Assembly (NCBI RefSeq): GCF_004346845.1
Contig: NZ_SMGI01000002.1
Location: 496,001 to 560,000 of the forward strand
Direction: 5' to 3'
Length of the DNA: 64,000 nucleotides
From: Winogradskyella wandonensis
Lineage (GTDB): Bacteria; Bacteroidota; Bacteroidia; Flavobacteriales; Flavobacteriaceae
Shown here one piece after another: positions 8,497-17,967 of the stretch (position 1 is the stretch's first letter; the number at the start of each line of letters is the position of its first letter). The notes beneath the pieces were generated by a model that saw only the letters and a list, made by a program, of their open reading frames with translations, made no database searches and had not been told where the DNA came from. Made by a program: the position numbers and the translations under genes.

Positions 8497-9855
8497 TTAT
8501 ACTAAAAACTTAACTAAATCTTCAATCTTAGAAATCAATTGAATTTTAATCGTCGTATTCTTTAAACTAATTTTGTTGTACTTAGATACAAATATCGTAG
8601 AAAAGCCTAACTTTTCTGCTTCAAGTATGCGCTGTTCAATACGTTGTACTGGTCTAACTTCTCCTGATAAACCTACCTCGGCAGCAAAACAATAGGTGCT
8701 TTGTAAAGCCTCGTCTTCATTAGACGATAATATTGCGGCTACAACTGCTAAATCTATCGCTGGGTCATCGACAGTAATGCCTCCCGTAATATTAAGAAAG
8801 ACATCTTTTGCCCCTAATCTAAAGCCTGCTCTCTTTTCTAAAACAGCTAGTAACATGTTTAGTCTTTTGGCATTGAAGCCAGTAGCAGAACGTTGTGGGG
8901 TTCCGTAAACCGCGGTGCTTACCAAAGCTTGTACTTCAATCATTAAAGGTCGCATACCTTCTAATGTAGCTGCAACAGCGTTACCAGAAAGCTCTCCGTC
9001 TTTTTTAGAAATTAAAATTTCTGAAGGATTACTTACTTCTCTTAAGCCAGAACCTTGCATTTCGTAAATACCCAGTTCGTTTGTAGAACCAAAACGATTT
9101 TTATTAGCCCGAAGAATTCTAAAAACATGATTGCGGTCACCCTCAAATTGTAAAACCGTGTCCACCATATGTTCTAATATTTTTGGCCCTGCAATGTTAC
9201 CGTCTTTTGTTATATGACCTATTAACAAAATCGGAGTTGCTGTTTCTTTTGCAAACTTTATAAGCTCTGTTGTGCACTCTTTTATCTGAGAAATGCTTCC
9301 TGCTGAAGATTCGATATAATCACTGTGTAGCGTTTGGATGGAATCTATAATTACTATATCTGGCTCTAGCGCTTCTATTTGTTTGAAGATGTTCTGAGTT
9401 TTTGTTTCTGTGAGAATGTAGCAGTTTTCACTATTAGGCTGAATACGTTCTGCACGCATTTTTATTTGTTTCTGACTTTCTTCACCAGAAACATATAATG
9501 TCTTATATGGTAATTTTAAAGAAATTTGAAGCAATAAAGTACTCTTCCCTATTCCTGGTTCTCCGCCAAGCAGAGTTAACGATCCTGGCACCATGCCACC
9601 GCCAAGAACACGATTAAACTCACCATCACTCATGTCGAGCCTCGCATCTTGAGAACTATCTATCTCATTAATTTTTAAAGGCTTCGATACGCGCTTCTGT
9701 GAGGTGGCAGTGGTCTTCCAACCGCTCTTTTCTGGCTTCTGGATAACTTCTTCTACAATAGTATTCCATTGTTTACAAGCTGTACACTGCCCTTGCCATT
9801 TGCTATACTGACTGCCACAACTCTGACAGAAAAAAGTAGTTTTTACTTTTGCCAT
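8497..9855 (-). CDS. radA: DNA repair protein RadA
   Basis: RadA (Sms) is a RecA-like ATPase that drives branch migration of recombination intermediates. The 452-residue protein has the family's full architecture: a four-Cys zinc finger (Cys10, Cys13, Cys24, Cys27), a RecA-like core with Walker A GEPGIGKST (Lys104) and Walker B-like IVIIDSIQ, the RadA-specific KNRFG motif near residue 253, and a C-terminal Lon-protease-like domain (LNITGGITVDDPAIDLAV). It lies downstream of the esterase-like gene (34-base gap) and upstream of an exported protein. Confidence 0.97.
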   Translation of the reverse strand: MAKVKTTFFCQSCGSQYSKWQGQCTACKQWNTIVEEVIQKPEKSGWKTTATSQKRVSKPLKINEIDSSQDARLDMSDGEFNRVLGGGMVPGSLTLLGGEPGIGKSTLLLQISLKLPYKTLYVSGEESQKQIKMRAERIQPNSENCYILTETKTQNIFKQIEALEPDIVIIDSIQTLHSDYIESSAGSISQIKECTTELIKFAKETATPILLIGHITKDGNIAGPKILEHMVDTVLQFEGDRNHVFRILRANKNRFGSTNELGIYEMQGSGLREVSNPSEILISKKDGELSGNAVAATLEGMRPLMIEVQALVSTAVYGTPQRSATGFNAKRLNMLLAVLEKRAGFRLGAKDVFLNITGGITVDDPAIDLAVVAAILSSNEDEALQSTYCFAAEVGLSGEVRPVQRIEQRILEAEKLGFSTIFVSKYNKISLKNTTIKIQLISKIEDLVKFLV

Positions 9856-9889
9856 ATAATTTATTCGCTATTGCGAAACTTGTCAAATT

Positions 9890-11038
9890 TTAGTATCCGA
9901 AATCGGCTTTAATTTGTTCTGCTTTTTCTAACATAAAATCTTTAGTGATTCCACCTATTTCCTCAAGTATGTAAGCTGATTGAAAGGTTTTCATTGCTTT
10001 TTTAGACTCCCCAATATTTTCTTGATATAATCCTAAATAGTATTTTGGTAATACCGTATCTGGGTAATGCTTTTTTGCAAGCTTAGATAAATCTTCGTAA
10101 TACTCCCATTTTTGCTTTTTCTTAATTGCTGCTGCAACTGCTTTAAAATCATTAATAAGTATTTGCTTATCAATTCCGAATAAATCTTTTATTGTAGCAT
10201 ATTTTTCTTGAAGATACTCTACGGGAGACCCTTCTAATTTAAGTATAGATTCATTATACTCTTTTTTACTAATTGGCTGAAACACAAAAAATATAGACTC
10301 CAGCGCCTTTGGTATGGCGTGGGCCGGCATGGCATAATGCGTTGCACCTTCAAATTCCTTAAAAGTGTATAAAAGATTAGTATTTTGTAAGCTTTTTAAT
10401 GTATTATTTAAAGAAATCGAAGCTTCTGCTATATGCTTAATATCTGTCGTTGAGACCGCTAAATAATAGAATATCTTTTCTTCAACAGCATTAAGTTTTT
10501 CTTCAACATAGCTTTCCATGTCCACTGCCAAATCTGGACTTATTGCCACATAAGCATTAAAAACTGGGTTTTGACGTATTAAATAATAATTAATAAAATT
10601 TGCTGTTTCGCCATGACCCACAGCTACGCGGAATGTTTCGGTTTTGTAATTCTCTTCTACAAAAGGTATTAGCTCTTTTCCTATAAATTCGAAAAAATCT
10701 GCACCGCTTTCAATAGGTAAAGAGTTTTGTTCAGAATACATTAAATCATCCTGTCTAGTTTCTACCTGATTAATACCAACAACGATTGATTCTGGTATGT
10801 CTTCCCAATAAGCATAGTAATCTACATTACCAGCTACAGCCTCAAATAGATAATCCCCATCGAAAACATAAATAACTGGATAAGCCTTATCATCGTCTTC
10901 GGAATAGCCTCGCGGAAGAAGAATTTTAAGCTCTCTATTCTCTCCTAAAATTTGAGATGAAATGGTTTTGTATTTTGCCTGAGAAAAACTTGATATGCCA
11001 ACAAATAATAAAAGAATTGTAACCTTTAGCGTTTTCAT
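9890..11038 (-). CDS. Esterase-like alpha/beta-hydrolase with C-terminal TPR region; nucleophile Ser absent
   Basis: A 382-residue exported protein. I place the start at the Met beginning MKTLKVTILLLFVG because it gives a clean signal peptide (cleavage near FSQA); the frame stays open 108 bases further upstream but without a plausible leader. The fold is that of the Fes/IroE-type esterases: VIYVFDGDYLF, then the nucleophile elbow, then a His in THYAMPAHA. The elbow, however, reads VGHGETANF, so Gly143 stands where the family has Ser. The C-terminal about 120 residues look like tetratricopeptide helices (LPKYYLGLYQENIGES). It may be a non-catalytic binding protein, or use another residue. Confidence 0.85.
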   Translation of the reverse strand: MKTLKVTILLLFVGISSFSQAKYKTISSQILGENRELKILLPRGYSEDDDKAYPVIYVFDGDYLFEAVAGNVDYYAYWEDIPESIVVGINQVETRQDDLMYSEQNSLPIESGADFFEFIGKELIPFVEENYKTETFRVAVGHGETANFINYYLIRQNPVFNAYVAISPDLAVDMESYVEEKLNAVEEKIFYYLAVSTTDIKHIAEASISLNNTLKSLQNTNLLYTFKEFEGATHYAMPAHAIPKALESIFFVFQPISKKEYNESILKLEGSPVEYLQEKYATIKDLFGIDKQILINDFKAVAAAIKKKQKWEYYEDLSKLAKKHYPDTVLPKYYLGLYQENIGESKKAMKTFQSAYILEEIGGITKDFMLEKAEQIKADFGY

Positions 11039-11126
11039 CTTCTGTGATTGATTTTGGTTGTTGCGCCAAGGTAAAAAATATTTTGGTAAATATGTTATGA
11101 GAAAGATAAGTTGAAACACAACGAGC

Positions 11127-11158
11127 TTTTGACACGAATGGCACAAATTTTCACGAAT
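11127..11158. repeat. Copy of a CACGAAT-type dispersed repeat
   Basis: The segment holds CACGAAT twice (11133-11139 and 11152-11158) around GGCACAAATTTT. I recognise this composition from intergenic regions of other Bacteroidota genomes; on the minus strand it reads ATTCGTG, AAAATTTGTGCC, ATTCGTG. It overlaps the last codons of the flippase-like gene and supplies its stop codon. Family membership is from memory and pattern only. Confidence 0.45.
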
Positions 11159-12122
11159 CTATTTGTACCGTAGTTTTTGTCTTATTGTAAATCGGCAAAT
11201 AGATTAATGAAAGACCTCCCAGAAGAATAGTCATTAGTGTTTGCGAGCCCCAAAGCACCCAACCAAAAGCAAAGCTCGGGTTTTTTGCAATATTGAAAAT
11301 TGAAAATGCTGCATAAACAGCAGCTGGGTATGCACCAGTACCTCCATTAGTTGCAGCTATACTAAAACTTGCTGAGATAAATCCTATTAAAATTGCTGCT
11401 ATAGGGATACCCTCTAAACTTTTAAAGGCAAAGGTGGTAGTATAAAACATTAAAATGTACATCCCCCAAATAAAAAGCGTATGAGCAATAAAGGCCCATT
11501 TTTTCTTCATCTTAAATATGCTTAATGCGCCTTCGATTAAGCCATTTACAAAACCTATAATTTTTTGAATAAATTTGATTTCACTATTCCTGAAGACAAC
11601 TAAAAGAATTAACCCAAGAATCCCAAAAACACCAAGAAAAAATAAAGTCTTTACATTTAGTTTTTCAGAAAAAAATTGAATTATAAATTGAAACTGAAGA
11701 ACAAGAGTAACACCAATTATTAAAAGCATAACAATTAAATCTGCCACGCGTTCTGCTATAATAGTTCCAAATCCTTTTTCGAAAGGCACGCCTTCGTAAT
11801 TGGTTAAAATTGATGCTCTAGCCACTTCTCCAGACCTAGGGATACCATAGTTTATAAGATATGTAGCAAAAACGGCCATAAGGCTATTTTTAAACTTCAC
11901 TTTATACCCTAAAGGTTCTAACATAAAGAGCCAACGATAAGCTCTTGATAAATGACTAAGCGTTAGGCATACAACACTTAGTAAAATCCATCTATAGTCG
12001 GCCTTTTTAGCTTCTTCTATAATTTTATCTAGTGGAACTTTACTTAAAGAATACCACACCAAAACAACACTCAATAAAATGGGTATGGTAATGGTAAGTA
12101 CTTTTTTTAGTTTTGGTTGCAA
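11151..12122 (-). CDS. UPF0104 / LPG synthetase-type flippase-like membrane protein
   Basis: A 323-residue integral membrane protein with about eight transmembrane helices. It matches the membrane domain family that includes the flippase half of MprF and AglD (lysylphosphatidylglycerol synthase TM region): SHLSRAYRW in the second loop, GIPRSGEVARA, the GFGTIIAERVADL box, and a Gly-rich late segment (NGGTGAYPAAVYAAF). There is no synthase domain, so lipid flipping or transport is a family-based guess. Its ATG lies 5 bases after the panD stop, placing it in the panC-panD operon, although no functional link to pantothenate is obvious. Confidence 0.9.
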   Translation of the reverse strand: MQPKLKKVLTITIPILLSVVLVWYSLSKVPLDKIIEEAKKADYRWILLSVVCLTLSHLSRAYRWLFMLEPLGYKVKFKNSLMAVFATYLINYGIPRSGEVARASILTNYEGVPFEKGFGTIIAERVADLIVMLLIIGVTLVLQFQFIIQFFSEKLNVKTLFFLGVFGILGLILLVVFRNSEIKFIQKIIGFVNGLIEGALSIFKMKKKWAFIAHTLFIWGMYILMFYTTTFAFKSLEGIPIAAILIGFISASFSIAATNGGTGAYPAAVYAAFSIFNIAKNPSFAFGWVLWGSQTLMTILLGGLSLIYLPIYNKTKTTVQIDS

Positions 12123-12127
12123 CTACA

Positions 12128-12478
12128 CTATTTTAGAAGATTGTTTTCTTCGTTAGGGAATACTAAAGAAGGTTTAAAAACTTTTGCTTCTTCTATGTCC
12201 ATAAAAGCATAAGTTATAAGAATAAGCACATCACCAGGAGCTACTAATCTTGCTGCTGCTCCGTTTAACGTAATTTCGCCACTATTTCTTGGTCCAGGAA
12301 TAGCGTAAGTTTCTAAACGTGCGCCGTTGTTATTATTAACAATCTGAACCTTCTCACCTTGTATAATATTTGCAGCATCCATTAAATCCTCGTCAATGGT
12401 TATACTTCCAATATAATTAAGGTCGGCACCTGTAACTTTTACGCGGTGAATTTTAGATTTTACTACTTGAATTTGCAT
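12128..12478 (-). CDS. panD: Aspartate 1-decarboxylase proenzyme
   Basis: PanD makes beta-alanine from aspartate for pantothenate and CoA synthesis. The 116-residue proenzyme shows the self-cleavage site Gly24-Ser25 in NYIGSITID; cleavage leaves a pyruvoyl group on the Ser-derived residue. Lys9 and Tyr22-region residues of the active site are in the expected positions, as is [20 protein letters not shown]. It follows panC by 13 bases, so both branches' last steps are co-expressed. Confidence 0.97.
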   Translation of the reverse strand: MQIQVVKSKIHRVKVTGADLNYIGSITIDEDLMDAANIIQGEKVQIVNNNNGARLETYAIPGPRNSGEITLNGAAARLVAPGDVLILITYAFMDIEEAKVFKPSLVFPNEENNLLK

Positions 12479-12491
12479 GAGGCAAAGATAA

Positions 12492-13355
12492 TTAATTTAG
12501 TGCGATATTATCTATAAGTCTTATATCGTCTGCATACACGGCAATAAAGGCTCTGTATGTCTTTTTTGTTGATTTACGTTTAACTGGTTTTAAGGTTTTT
12601 ACATCCGCAATTAAAAAATATTCAAGCTTCAACAGCCCATGATTTTTAAATTGCTTCGCTACCCATTCCGTCACTGCTTTAGCACTTTTTGTGCCAAACT
12701 TTTCTTTGGCAGTTTTTAATGTTTTGTAGATAAATGGTGCTGCTGCTCTGTATTCTGGTTTTAATCTTTCATTTCTAGAGCTCATTGCTAATCCATCAGA
12801 GGCTCTAAAAATTGGACATCCTATAATTTCCGTTGGTATCTTATGAAGCTCTACCAACTTCTTAACAATCTGTAGTTGCTGAAAATCTTTCTGCCCAAAA
12901 TAGGCATAGTCTGGCCTAACAATTTCTAAAAGACGCTTTACTATTGTACCTACACCGTTAAAATGTCCAGGACGAAAAGCACCTTCCATCTCATGTTCCA
13001 ATCCATCGAACGTAAAACTCTGCGATACTGTATTTCCTTCATAGATGTCTTCAACGCTTGGGGCGTAAACAATAATTTTATTGCCCGATACTGTCTTTAA
13101 CAGATTAACATCTCTATCTAAGGTTCTTGGGTATTTTTCTAAATCTTCGTTGTTATTAAACTGTGTTGGATTTACAAAAATACTTACCACGACATAATCG
13201 TTATCCTCTAACCCAAAATTTACAAGAGACAAATGACCTTGATGAAGCGCACCCATAGTAGGAACAAACCCAATAGTTTTAAATTCAGATTTTAAAACAT
13301 TTATATATTGGATGAGTTCTAATTTTTTATGATAAATTTTCAAACCTTGTAACAT
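12492..13355 (-). CDS. panC: Pantothenate synthetase
   Basis: PanC ligates pantoate and beta-alanine using ATP to form pantothenate. The 287-residue protein carries the nucleotidyltransferase motifs [13 protein letters not shown] (HIGH-like HQGH), [18 protein letters not shown] for pantoate binding, [20 protein letters not shown] and the KMSKS-like MSSRNERL. Length is normal for the family. It heads the minus-strand panC-panD operon and is divergent from the glycogen-synthase-like gene across a 98-base spacer that contains a -7 box for it (TAAGTTTG on the minus strand at 13377-13370). Confidence 0.97.
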   Translation of the reverse strand: MLQGLKIYHKKLELIQYINVLKSEFKTIGFVPTMGALHQGHLSLVNFGLEDNDYVVVSIFVNPTQFNNNEDLEKYPRTLDRDVNLLKTVSGNKIIVYAPSVEDIYEGNTVSQSFTFDGLEHEMEGAFRPGHFNGVGTIVKRLLEIVRPDYAYFGQKDFQQLQIVKKLVELHKIPTEIIGCPIFRASDGLAMSSRNERLKPEYRAAAPFIYKTLKTAKEKFGTKSAKAVTEWVAKQFKNHGLLKLEYFLIADVKTLKPVKRKSTKKTYRAFIAVYADDIRLIDNIALN

Positions 13356-13369
13356 AAGTTTAACGCGTG

Positions 13370-13377
13370 CAAACTTA
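13370..13377 (-). promoter_or_regulatory. Probable -7 box of panC
   Basis: On the minus strand this reads TAAGTTTG, a full match to the Bacteroidota -7 consensus TAnnTTTG, 15 bases before the panC ATG. No clear -33 TTTG is seen at the right distance. Confidence 0.45.
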
Positions 13378-13408
13378 AGATTTTACTAGCAAATCGCATA
13401 AATTTTTG

Positions 13409-13416
13409 TAATTTTG
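13409..13416 (+). promoter_or_regulatory. Probable -7 box of the glycogen-synthase-like operon
   Basis: TAATTTTG matches TAnnTTTG and lies 38 bases before the ATG at 13454. The -33 element is not obvious. Confidence 0.45.
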
Positions 13417-13453
13417 CATGTTTTTTACTTTGAATTTCTAAATCAATCACTTT

Positions 13454-14263
13454 ATGAAAGATAAACGAATATTGTATGTGTCCTCTGAGGTTGTTCCTTA
13501 CTTACCAGAAAATGAAATCTCTTCAATGTCTTTTGAAGCGCCTAGAATGGTAAGCAAACAAGGTGGGCAGATACGGATATTTATGCCGCGATTTGGAAAT
13601 ATAAATGAAAGAAGACACCAGCTGCATGAAGTTATTCGGTTATCTGGTATAAACTTAGTAATAAACGATGTAGATATGCCTTTGATTATTAAGGTTGCAT
13701 CTATACCTAAAGAGCGTATTCAGGTTTACTTTATTGATAACGAAGAATATTTTAAGCGCAAAGCGACTTTAACTGACGAAGAGGGAAATTTATTTCCTGA
13801 CAATGATGAGCGTGCCATATTTTTTGCAAAAGGTGTTATAGAAACTGTTAAGAAACTTAATTGGGCACCAGATATTATACACGTGAATGGTTGGCTAGCA
13901 TCATTATTGCCTCTGTATTTAAAAGAATTCTACAAAACAGAACCTTTGTTTACAGAAAGTAAAATTGTGACCTCTGTGTACAATCAAAACTTCGAAGGAA
14001 CGTTAGATAAAGACATGAAAAAGAAAGTAAGCTTTGATGGACTAAATGAAGAGGCTATAAAACCTCTAAGTGAGCCAAACTACATTAATTTGATGAAAAT
14101 TGCGATTGATAACTCTGATGCTGTTATAAAAGGTTCCGAAGAACTACCCAAAGAATTAGATGAATATATAGACAATCTTGATGTTCCAACACTTGGATAC
14201 CACAGTCCCGAAGAGTTTGCAGAACCGTATTCAGAATTTTACACAAATAGTGTAATTCAATAG
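13454..14263 (+). CDS. Glycogen/starch synthase N-terminal-domain protein
   Basis: A 269-residue cytoplasmic protein that matches only the N-terminal Rossmann half of GT5 glycogen synthases (KRILYVSSEVVPYLPENEISSM at the start, RIFMPRFG, PDIIHVNGWLASLLPLYL). Full-length GlgA is about 480 residues; the C-terminal ADP-glucose-binding half is missing, and the KTGGL-type loop is replaced by ENEISSM. Such single-domain proteins next to panC, DUF4270 and glmS are conserved in Flavobacteriaceae, so this is a real gene and not a fragment. Its enzymatic activity is doubtful. It starts the operon with the DUF4270 lipoprotein (12-base gap) and glmS. Confidence 0.85.
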   Translation: MKDKRILYVSSEVVPYLPENEISSMSFEAPRMVSKQGGQIRIFMPRFGNINERRHQLHEVIRLSGINLVINDVDMPLIIKVASIPKERIQVYFIDNEEYFKRKATLTDEEGNLFPDNDERAIFFAKGVIETVKKLNWAPDIIHVNGWLASLLPLYLKEFYKTEPLFTESKIVTSVYNQNFEGTLDKDMKKKVSFDGLNEEAIKPLSEPNYINLMKIAIDNSDAVIKGSEELPKELDEYIDNLDVPTLGYHSPEEFAEPYSEFYTNSVIQ

Positions 14264-14275
14264 TTAAAATAATTT

Positions 14276-15925
14276 ATGAAATTGAATAAAATTGCCCTAA
14301 GATATTTTGCAATAGCCACTATTATTGGTTTTGGCTTTATTGCATGTGATGACGAATTTACGACTATAGAATCTGATATTATAAATTCAGACACTGCGAC
14401 AAGCTTTAATACTATTTCAGAAAAATTTGAAGTTATAAGTTACACGAATAAATTGGGACCTGTACAGACGAATGATTTAGGATTAGCTACTCTAGGTATA
14501 TATATAGATCCAATCTTCGGGAGAACTACTTCAAGCTTTTTAACACAAATAAACTCCCCAGAAAATAATCCAAGTTTCGGTAACAACCCAGAACTTGACT
14601 CAGTTGTACTAACCATACCCTATTTTGCCACTAACTTGGGGATATCAACGGCAGGCAACAACCTTTACGATTTAGATTCTATTTTGCCTAAAAAACCAAA
14701 TAATGATTATCCGGCAATAAGATTAAGGATATACGAATCCGACTTTTACTTGAGAGACTTTAACCCAGCTGGAGATTTTGAAGAAGCTCAAAATTATTTC
14801 TCGAATAAATCTTTATCCAGTAGCGAAACTATTAGTGAAAGTTTACTAAAAAGCAGATTATTACATACTGAAAATGAGCTAAATATATCAAATCAAGAAA
14901 TTCGTTTACTTGACAATGATGGCGAAATCACTCAGACAATAGGACCTGCAATTAGAATTGTTCTTGATAATGCATTTTGGGAAGAAAAAATTTTAAATCA
15001 AGTTGGTGAACCAGTTTTAGATAATCCTAACAACTTTAGAAATTATTTTAGAGGTTTGTACTTTGAAGCTGAAGATAACATTGGTGATAGCTCATTAATG
15101 CTTCTAGACCTGTCTCAGAGTAATGCAAACATAACAATGCATTATTCTAGAGACCCATTTACGGAAGGTTTAGATAGAGTTCAGACTACATACACATTCA
15201 CATTTGGACCCACAAGAATTAATTTTTTCGACAATGACTTTTCAATTCCGGATGGAGACACAGTAAACGGAGATGAAAGAATTTCTTTAAAAGGAGGTGA
15301 AGGGTCAGTTGCAACCATAAAATTATTTGATGGTGAAAATCCTGATGATAACGATAATGTTGATAATTCTTTCGAAGCATGGAGAAAAGAATATGTGAAT
15401 TTAAACGATGAAGGTGAATTTGAATCTCCTAGAAGACTCATAAACGAAGCTCATTTAGTTTTTTATGTAGATGAGAGTACTAATTTTAATGAAATACCCG
15501 AAAGACTTTATTTGTATGATAAAACCAATGGGCAACCTTTAATTGACTACTTTGAAGATGAACAAAATAATTCATTGCCAGAGATATCAATACCAAATCA
15601 TCTGGGTATTATTGAGAGAGACAATGATGGACATCTTCGTTATAAAATGAGAATAACCTCTCATTTAAGGAATCTTTTATTCAATAATTCCGAAAATGTA
15701 GAACTAGGGTTGTCCGTGTCAGGAAATGTTAACTTAGAGGGATTTATTCCGCAGTACCAAGTACAGAGCGCTGAAAATCAAGAAAACACTGTTCCTGTAA
15801 GTAGCTTAATCACTCCTCGAGGTGTAATTCTCCATGGTAGCGATAGTAATGATATTTCTAAACGTATAATCTTAGAAATTTTCTACACCTGCTTAGACAC
15901 TGACAATAATTGCCCTAACGAATAA
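14276..15925 (+). CDS. DUF4270 family lipoprotein
   Basis: A 549-residue predicted lipoprotein: signal peptide with lipobox FIAC (Cys24) followed by DDEF. The mature protein has the DUF4270 pattern (TNDLGLATLGIYIDPIFGRTTSSF near residue 60, PELDSVVLTIPY near 105) and ends in ISKRIILEIFYTCL. The family is confined mostly to Bacteroidota and is thought to be outer-membrane or cell-surface; its role is unknown. Position between the glycogen-synthase-like gene and glmS, with a 9-base gap to the latter, is a conserved arrangement, which suggests a link to envelope polysaccharide supply. Confidence 0.93.
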   Translation: MKLNKIALRYFAIATIIGFGFIACDDEFTTIESDIINSDTATSFNTISEKFEVISYTNKLGPVQTNDLGLATLGIYIDPIFGRTTSSFLTQINSPENNPSFGNNPELDSVVLTIPYFATNLGISTAGNNLYDLDSILPKKPNNDYPAIRLRIYESDFYLRDFNPAGDFEEAQNYFSNKSLSSSETISESLLKSRLLHTENELNISNQEIRLLDNDGEITQTIGPAIRIVLDNAFWEEKILNQVGEPVLDNPNNFRNYFRGLYFEAEDNIGDSSLMLLDLSQSNANITMHYSRDPFTEGLDRVQTTYTFTFGPTRINFFDNDFSIPDGDTVNGDERISLKGGEGSVATIKLFDGENPDDNDNVDNSFEAWRKEYVNLNDEGEFESPRRLINEAHLVFYVDESTNFNEIPERLYLYDKTNGQPLIDYFEDEQNNSLPEISIPNHLGIIERDNDGHLRYKMRITSHLRNLLFNNSENVELGLSVSGNVNLEGFIPQYQVQSAENQENTVPVSSLITPRGVILHGSDSNDISKRIILEIFYTCLDTDNNCPNE

Positions 15926-15934
15926 TTTTACTTT

Positions 15935-17782
15935 ATGTGCGGAATAGTTGGATACATTGGACACAGAGAAGCCTACCCTATAATACTTAAAGGACTTCAA
16001 AGATTAGAATATAGAGGATATGATAGTGCGGGAATTGCTCTATACGACGGGAACACTATTAAACTATCAAAAACCAAGGGCAAGGTTGCGGATTTAAAAA
16101 ATCGTCTTGAAAATGAGATTAAGACAGATGGTAAGTTAGGAATAGGCCATACAAGATGGGCTACGCATGGCGTCCCAAACGATGTTAATTCTCATCCTCA
16201 TTACTCTAACTCTGGTAATCTAGTAATTATTCATAATGGTATTATAGAAAATTACGAAGCCATTAAAACCGAATTAATTAACAGGGGCTACAGTTTTAAA
16301 TCAGATACAGATACAGAAGTGCTTATTAACTTAATTGAAGAGGTTAAAAAGAAGGAAGGTGTAAAATTAGGTAAAGCAGTACAGATAGCTCTTAATGAGG
16401 TCGTTGGCGCTTATGCGATAGCTGTTTTTGATAAGAATAAACCTAACGAAATAGTTGTCGCCAAACTAGGCAGCCCGTTAGCTATAGGTGTTGGTGAAGA
16501 TGAGTTTTTCATAGCGAGTGATGCCTCGCCTTTTATTGAATTTACCAAAAATGCTATTTATCTCGAAGATGAGGAAATGGCTGTTGTTCGTTTAGGTAAA
16601 AAGGTTAGAATTAGAAAAATTAAAGACGATTCCTTAGTAAATCCTATAATGCAAGAGCTTAAATTTAATCTAGAGCAAATTGAAAAAGGTGGCTATGAGC
16701 ATTTTATGCTTAAAGAAATTTACGAACAACCTCACGCCATTAGAGATACATATCGTGGACGCTTATTAGCTAATGAAGGTATAATAAGGATGTCTGGTGT
16801 AGAGAATCACAAAGAAAAATTCCTTAATGCCAATAGAATTATAATAGTCGCTTGCGGTACGTCATGGCATGCAGGACTCGTTGCAGAATACATATTTGAA
16901 GATATCGCTAGGATTCCTGTAGAGGTAGAATACGCTTCAGAATTTAGATACAGAAATCCTGTTATCACGGAAAAAGATGTCGTTATTGCCATTTCTCAAT
17001 CTGGTGAAACAGCAGATACGTTAGCGGCAATTAAATTAGCCAAAGCTAATGGTGCTTTTGTTTTTGGCGTATGCAATGTTGTTGGCTCTAGTATCGCCAG
17101 AGAAACGCATGCAGGTGCATATACGCACGCGGGTCCAGAAATCGGAGTTGCTTCCACAAAGGCGTTCACGACACAGATCACGGTTTTAACTTTAATAGCC
17201 TTAAAATTAGCTAAAGAAAAGGGAACAATTTCTAATTCAGATTTTCATTATCACCTAGAGCAATTAGAACTTATCCCTGATAAAGTAAAACAAGCACTTA
17301 AGTCCGATGAACACATTAAAAAAGTTGCAGAAACATATAAGGATGCCACTAATTGCTTGTATTTAGGAAGAGGTTATAATTTCCCTGTAGCCCTAGAAGG
17401 CGCTTTAAAGCTTAAAGAAATATCATACATTCATGCAGAAGGCTATCCTGCTGCAGAAATGAAACACGGGCCGATTGCCTTGATAGACGAACAGATGCCT
17501 GTATTCGTTATTGCTACAAAAAAAGGGCACTACGAAAAAGTTGTAAGTAACATTCAAGAAATCAAGTCAAGAAAAGGTAAAATTATCGCTATAGTTACAG
17601 AAGGTGATGTCGATGTAAAAAAATTGGCAGACCACATTATAGAAGTACCAGAAACTCTCGAATCCTTGAGTCCACTTCTTACCACTATTCCATTACAATT
17701 ACTATCATATCACATTGCTGTAATGCTCGGAAAAAATGTGGACCAGCCAAGAAATTTGGCAAAATCAGTAACTGTAGAATAG
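15935..17782 (+). CDS. glmS: Glutamine--fructose-6-phosphate aminotransferase (isomerizing)
   Basis: GlmS makes glucosamine-6-phosphate from fructose-6-phosphate and glutamine, the first step toward UDP-GlcNAc for peptidoglycan and LPS. The 615-residue protein starts MCGIVGYIG, so Cys2 becomes the N-terminal nucleophile of the glutaminase domain; GHTRWATHG and the NGIIENY box follow. Two SIS isomerase domains follow (CGTSWHAG near residue 308, SQSGETADT near 353, then EGYPAAEMKHGP), and the protein ends in PRNLAKSVTVE, the conserved C-terminal tail that closes the active site. I see no glmS ribozyme; it is inside an operon and followed by a strong terminator. Confidence 0.98.
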   Translation: MCGIVGYIGHREAYPIILKGLQRLEYRGYDSAGIALYDGNTIKLSKTKGKVADLKNRLENEIKTDGKLGIGHTRWATHGVPNDVNSHPHYSNSGNLVIIHNGIIENYEAIKTELINRGYSFKSDTDTEVLINLIEEVKKKEGVKLGKAVQIALNEVVGAYAIAVFDKNKPNEIVVAKLGSPLAIGVGEDEFFIASDASPFIEFTKNAIYLEDEEMAVVRLGKKVRIRKIKDDSLVNPIMQELKFNLEQIEKGGYEHFMLKEIYEQPHAIRDTYRGRLLANEGIIRMSGVENHKEKFLNANRIIIVACGTSWHAGLVAEYIFEDIARIPVEVEYASEFRYRNPVITEKDVVIAISQSGETADTLAAIKLAKANGAFVFGVCNVVGSSIARETHAGAYTHAGPEIGVASTKAFTTQITVLTLIALKLAKEKGTISNSDFHYHLEQLELIPDKVKQALKSDEHIKKVAETYKDATNCLYLGRGYNFPVALEGALKLKEISYIHAEGYPAAEMKHGPIALIDEQMPVFVIATKKGHYEKVVSNIQEIKSRKGKIIAIVTEGDVDVKKLADHIIEVPETLESLSPLLTTIPLQLLSYHIAVMLGKNVDQPRNLAKSVTVE

Positions 17783-17808
17783 TTTTAACAGTAAATTATA
17801 AAATTCAC

Positions 17809-17847
17809 AAATCCATAAAATAACGTTACTTTTTTATGGATTTTTTG
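17809..17847 (+). terminator. Rho-independent terminator after glmS
   Basis: A 12-bp perfect inverted repeat (AAATCCATAAAA at 17809-17820, TTTTATGGATTT at 17832-17843) with an 11-base loop runs into a T-rich stretch. It is 27 bases after the glmS stop. Confidence 0.75.
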
Positions 17848-17967
17848 GTTTTAAATAGATTTTATTGCCAAAAATTGCTGTGCGCGCATAATTTTAGAAT
17901 AAATTCTTATCATCTTTTCATAGAATTAGTTAAATTGGCGACCTAATAAATTAACTAATTCTTTAAC

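Noticed and set aside
15926-15934. Possible glmS ribozyme
   Set aside because: Only 9 bases separate the DUF4270 gene from glmS, so there is no room for a ribozyme.
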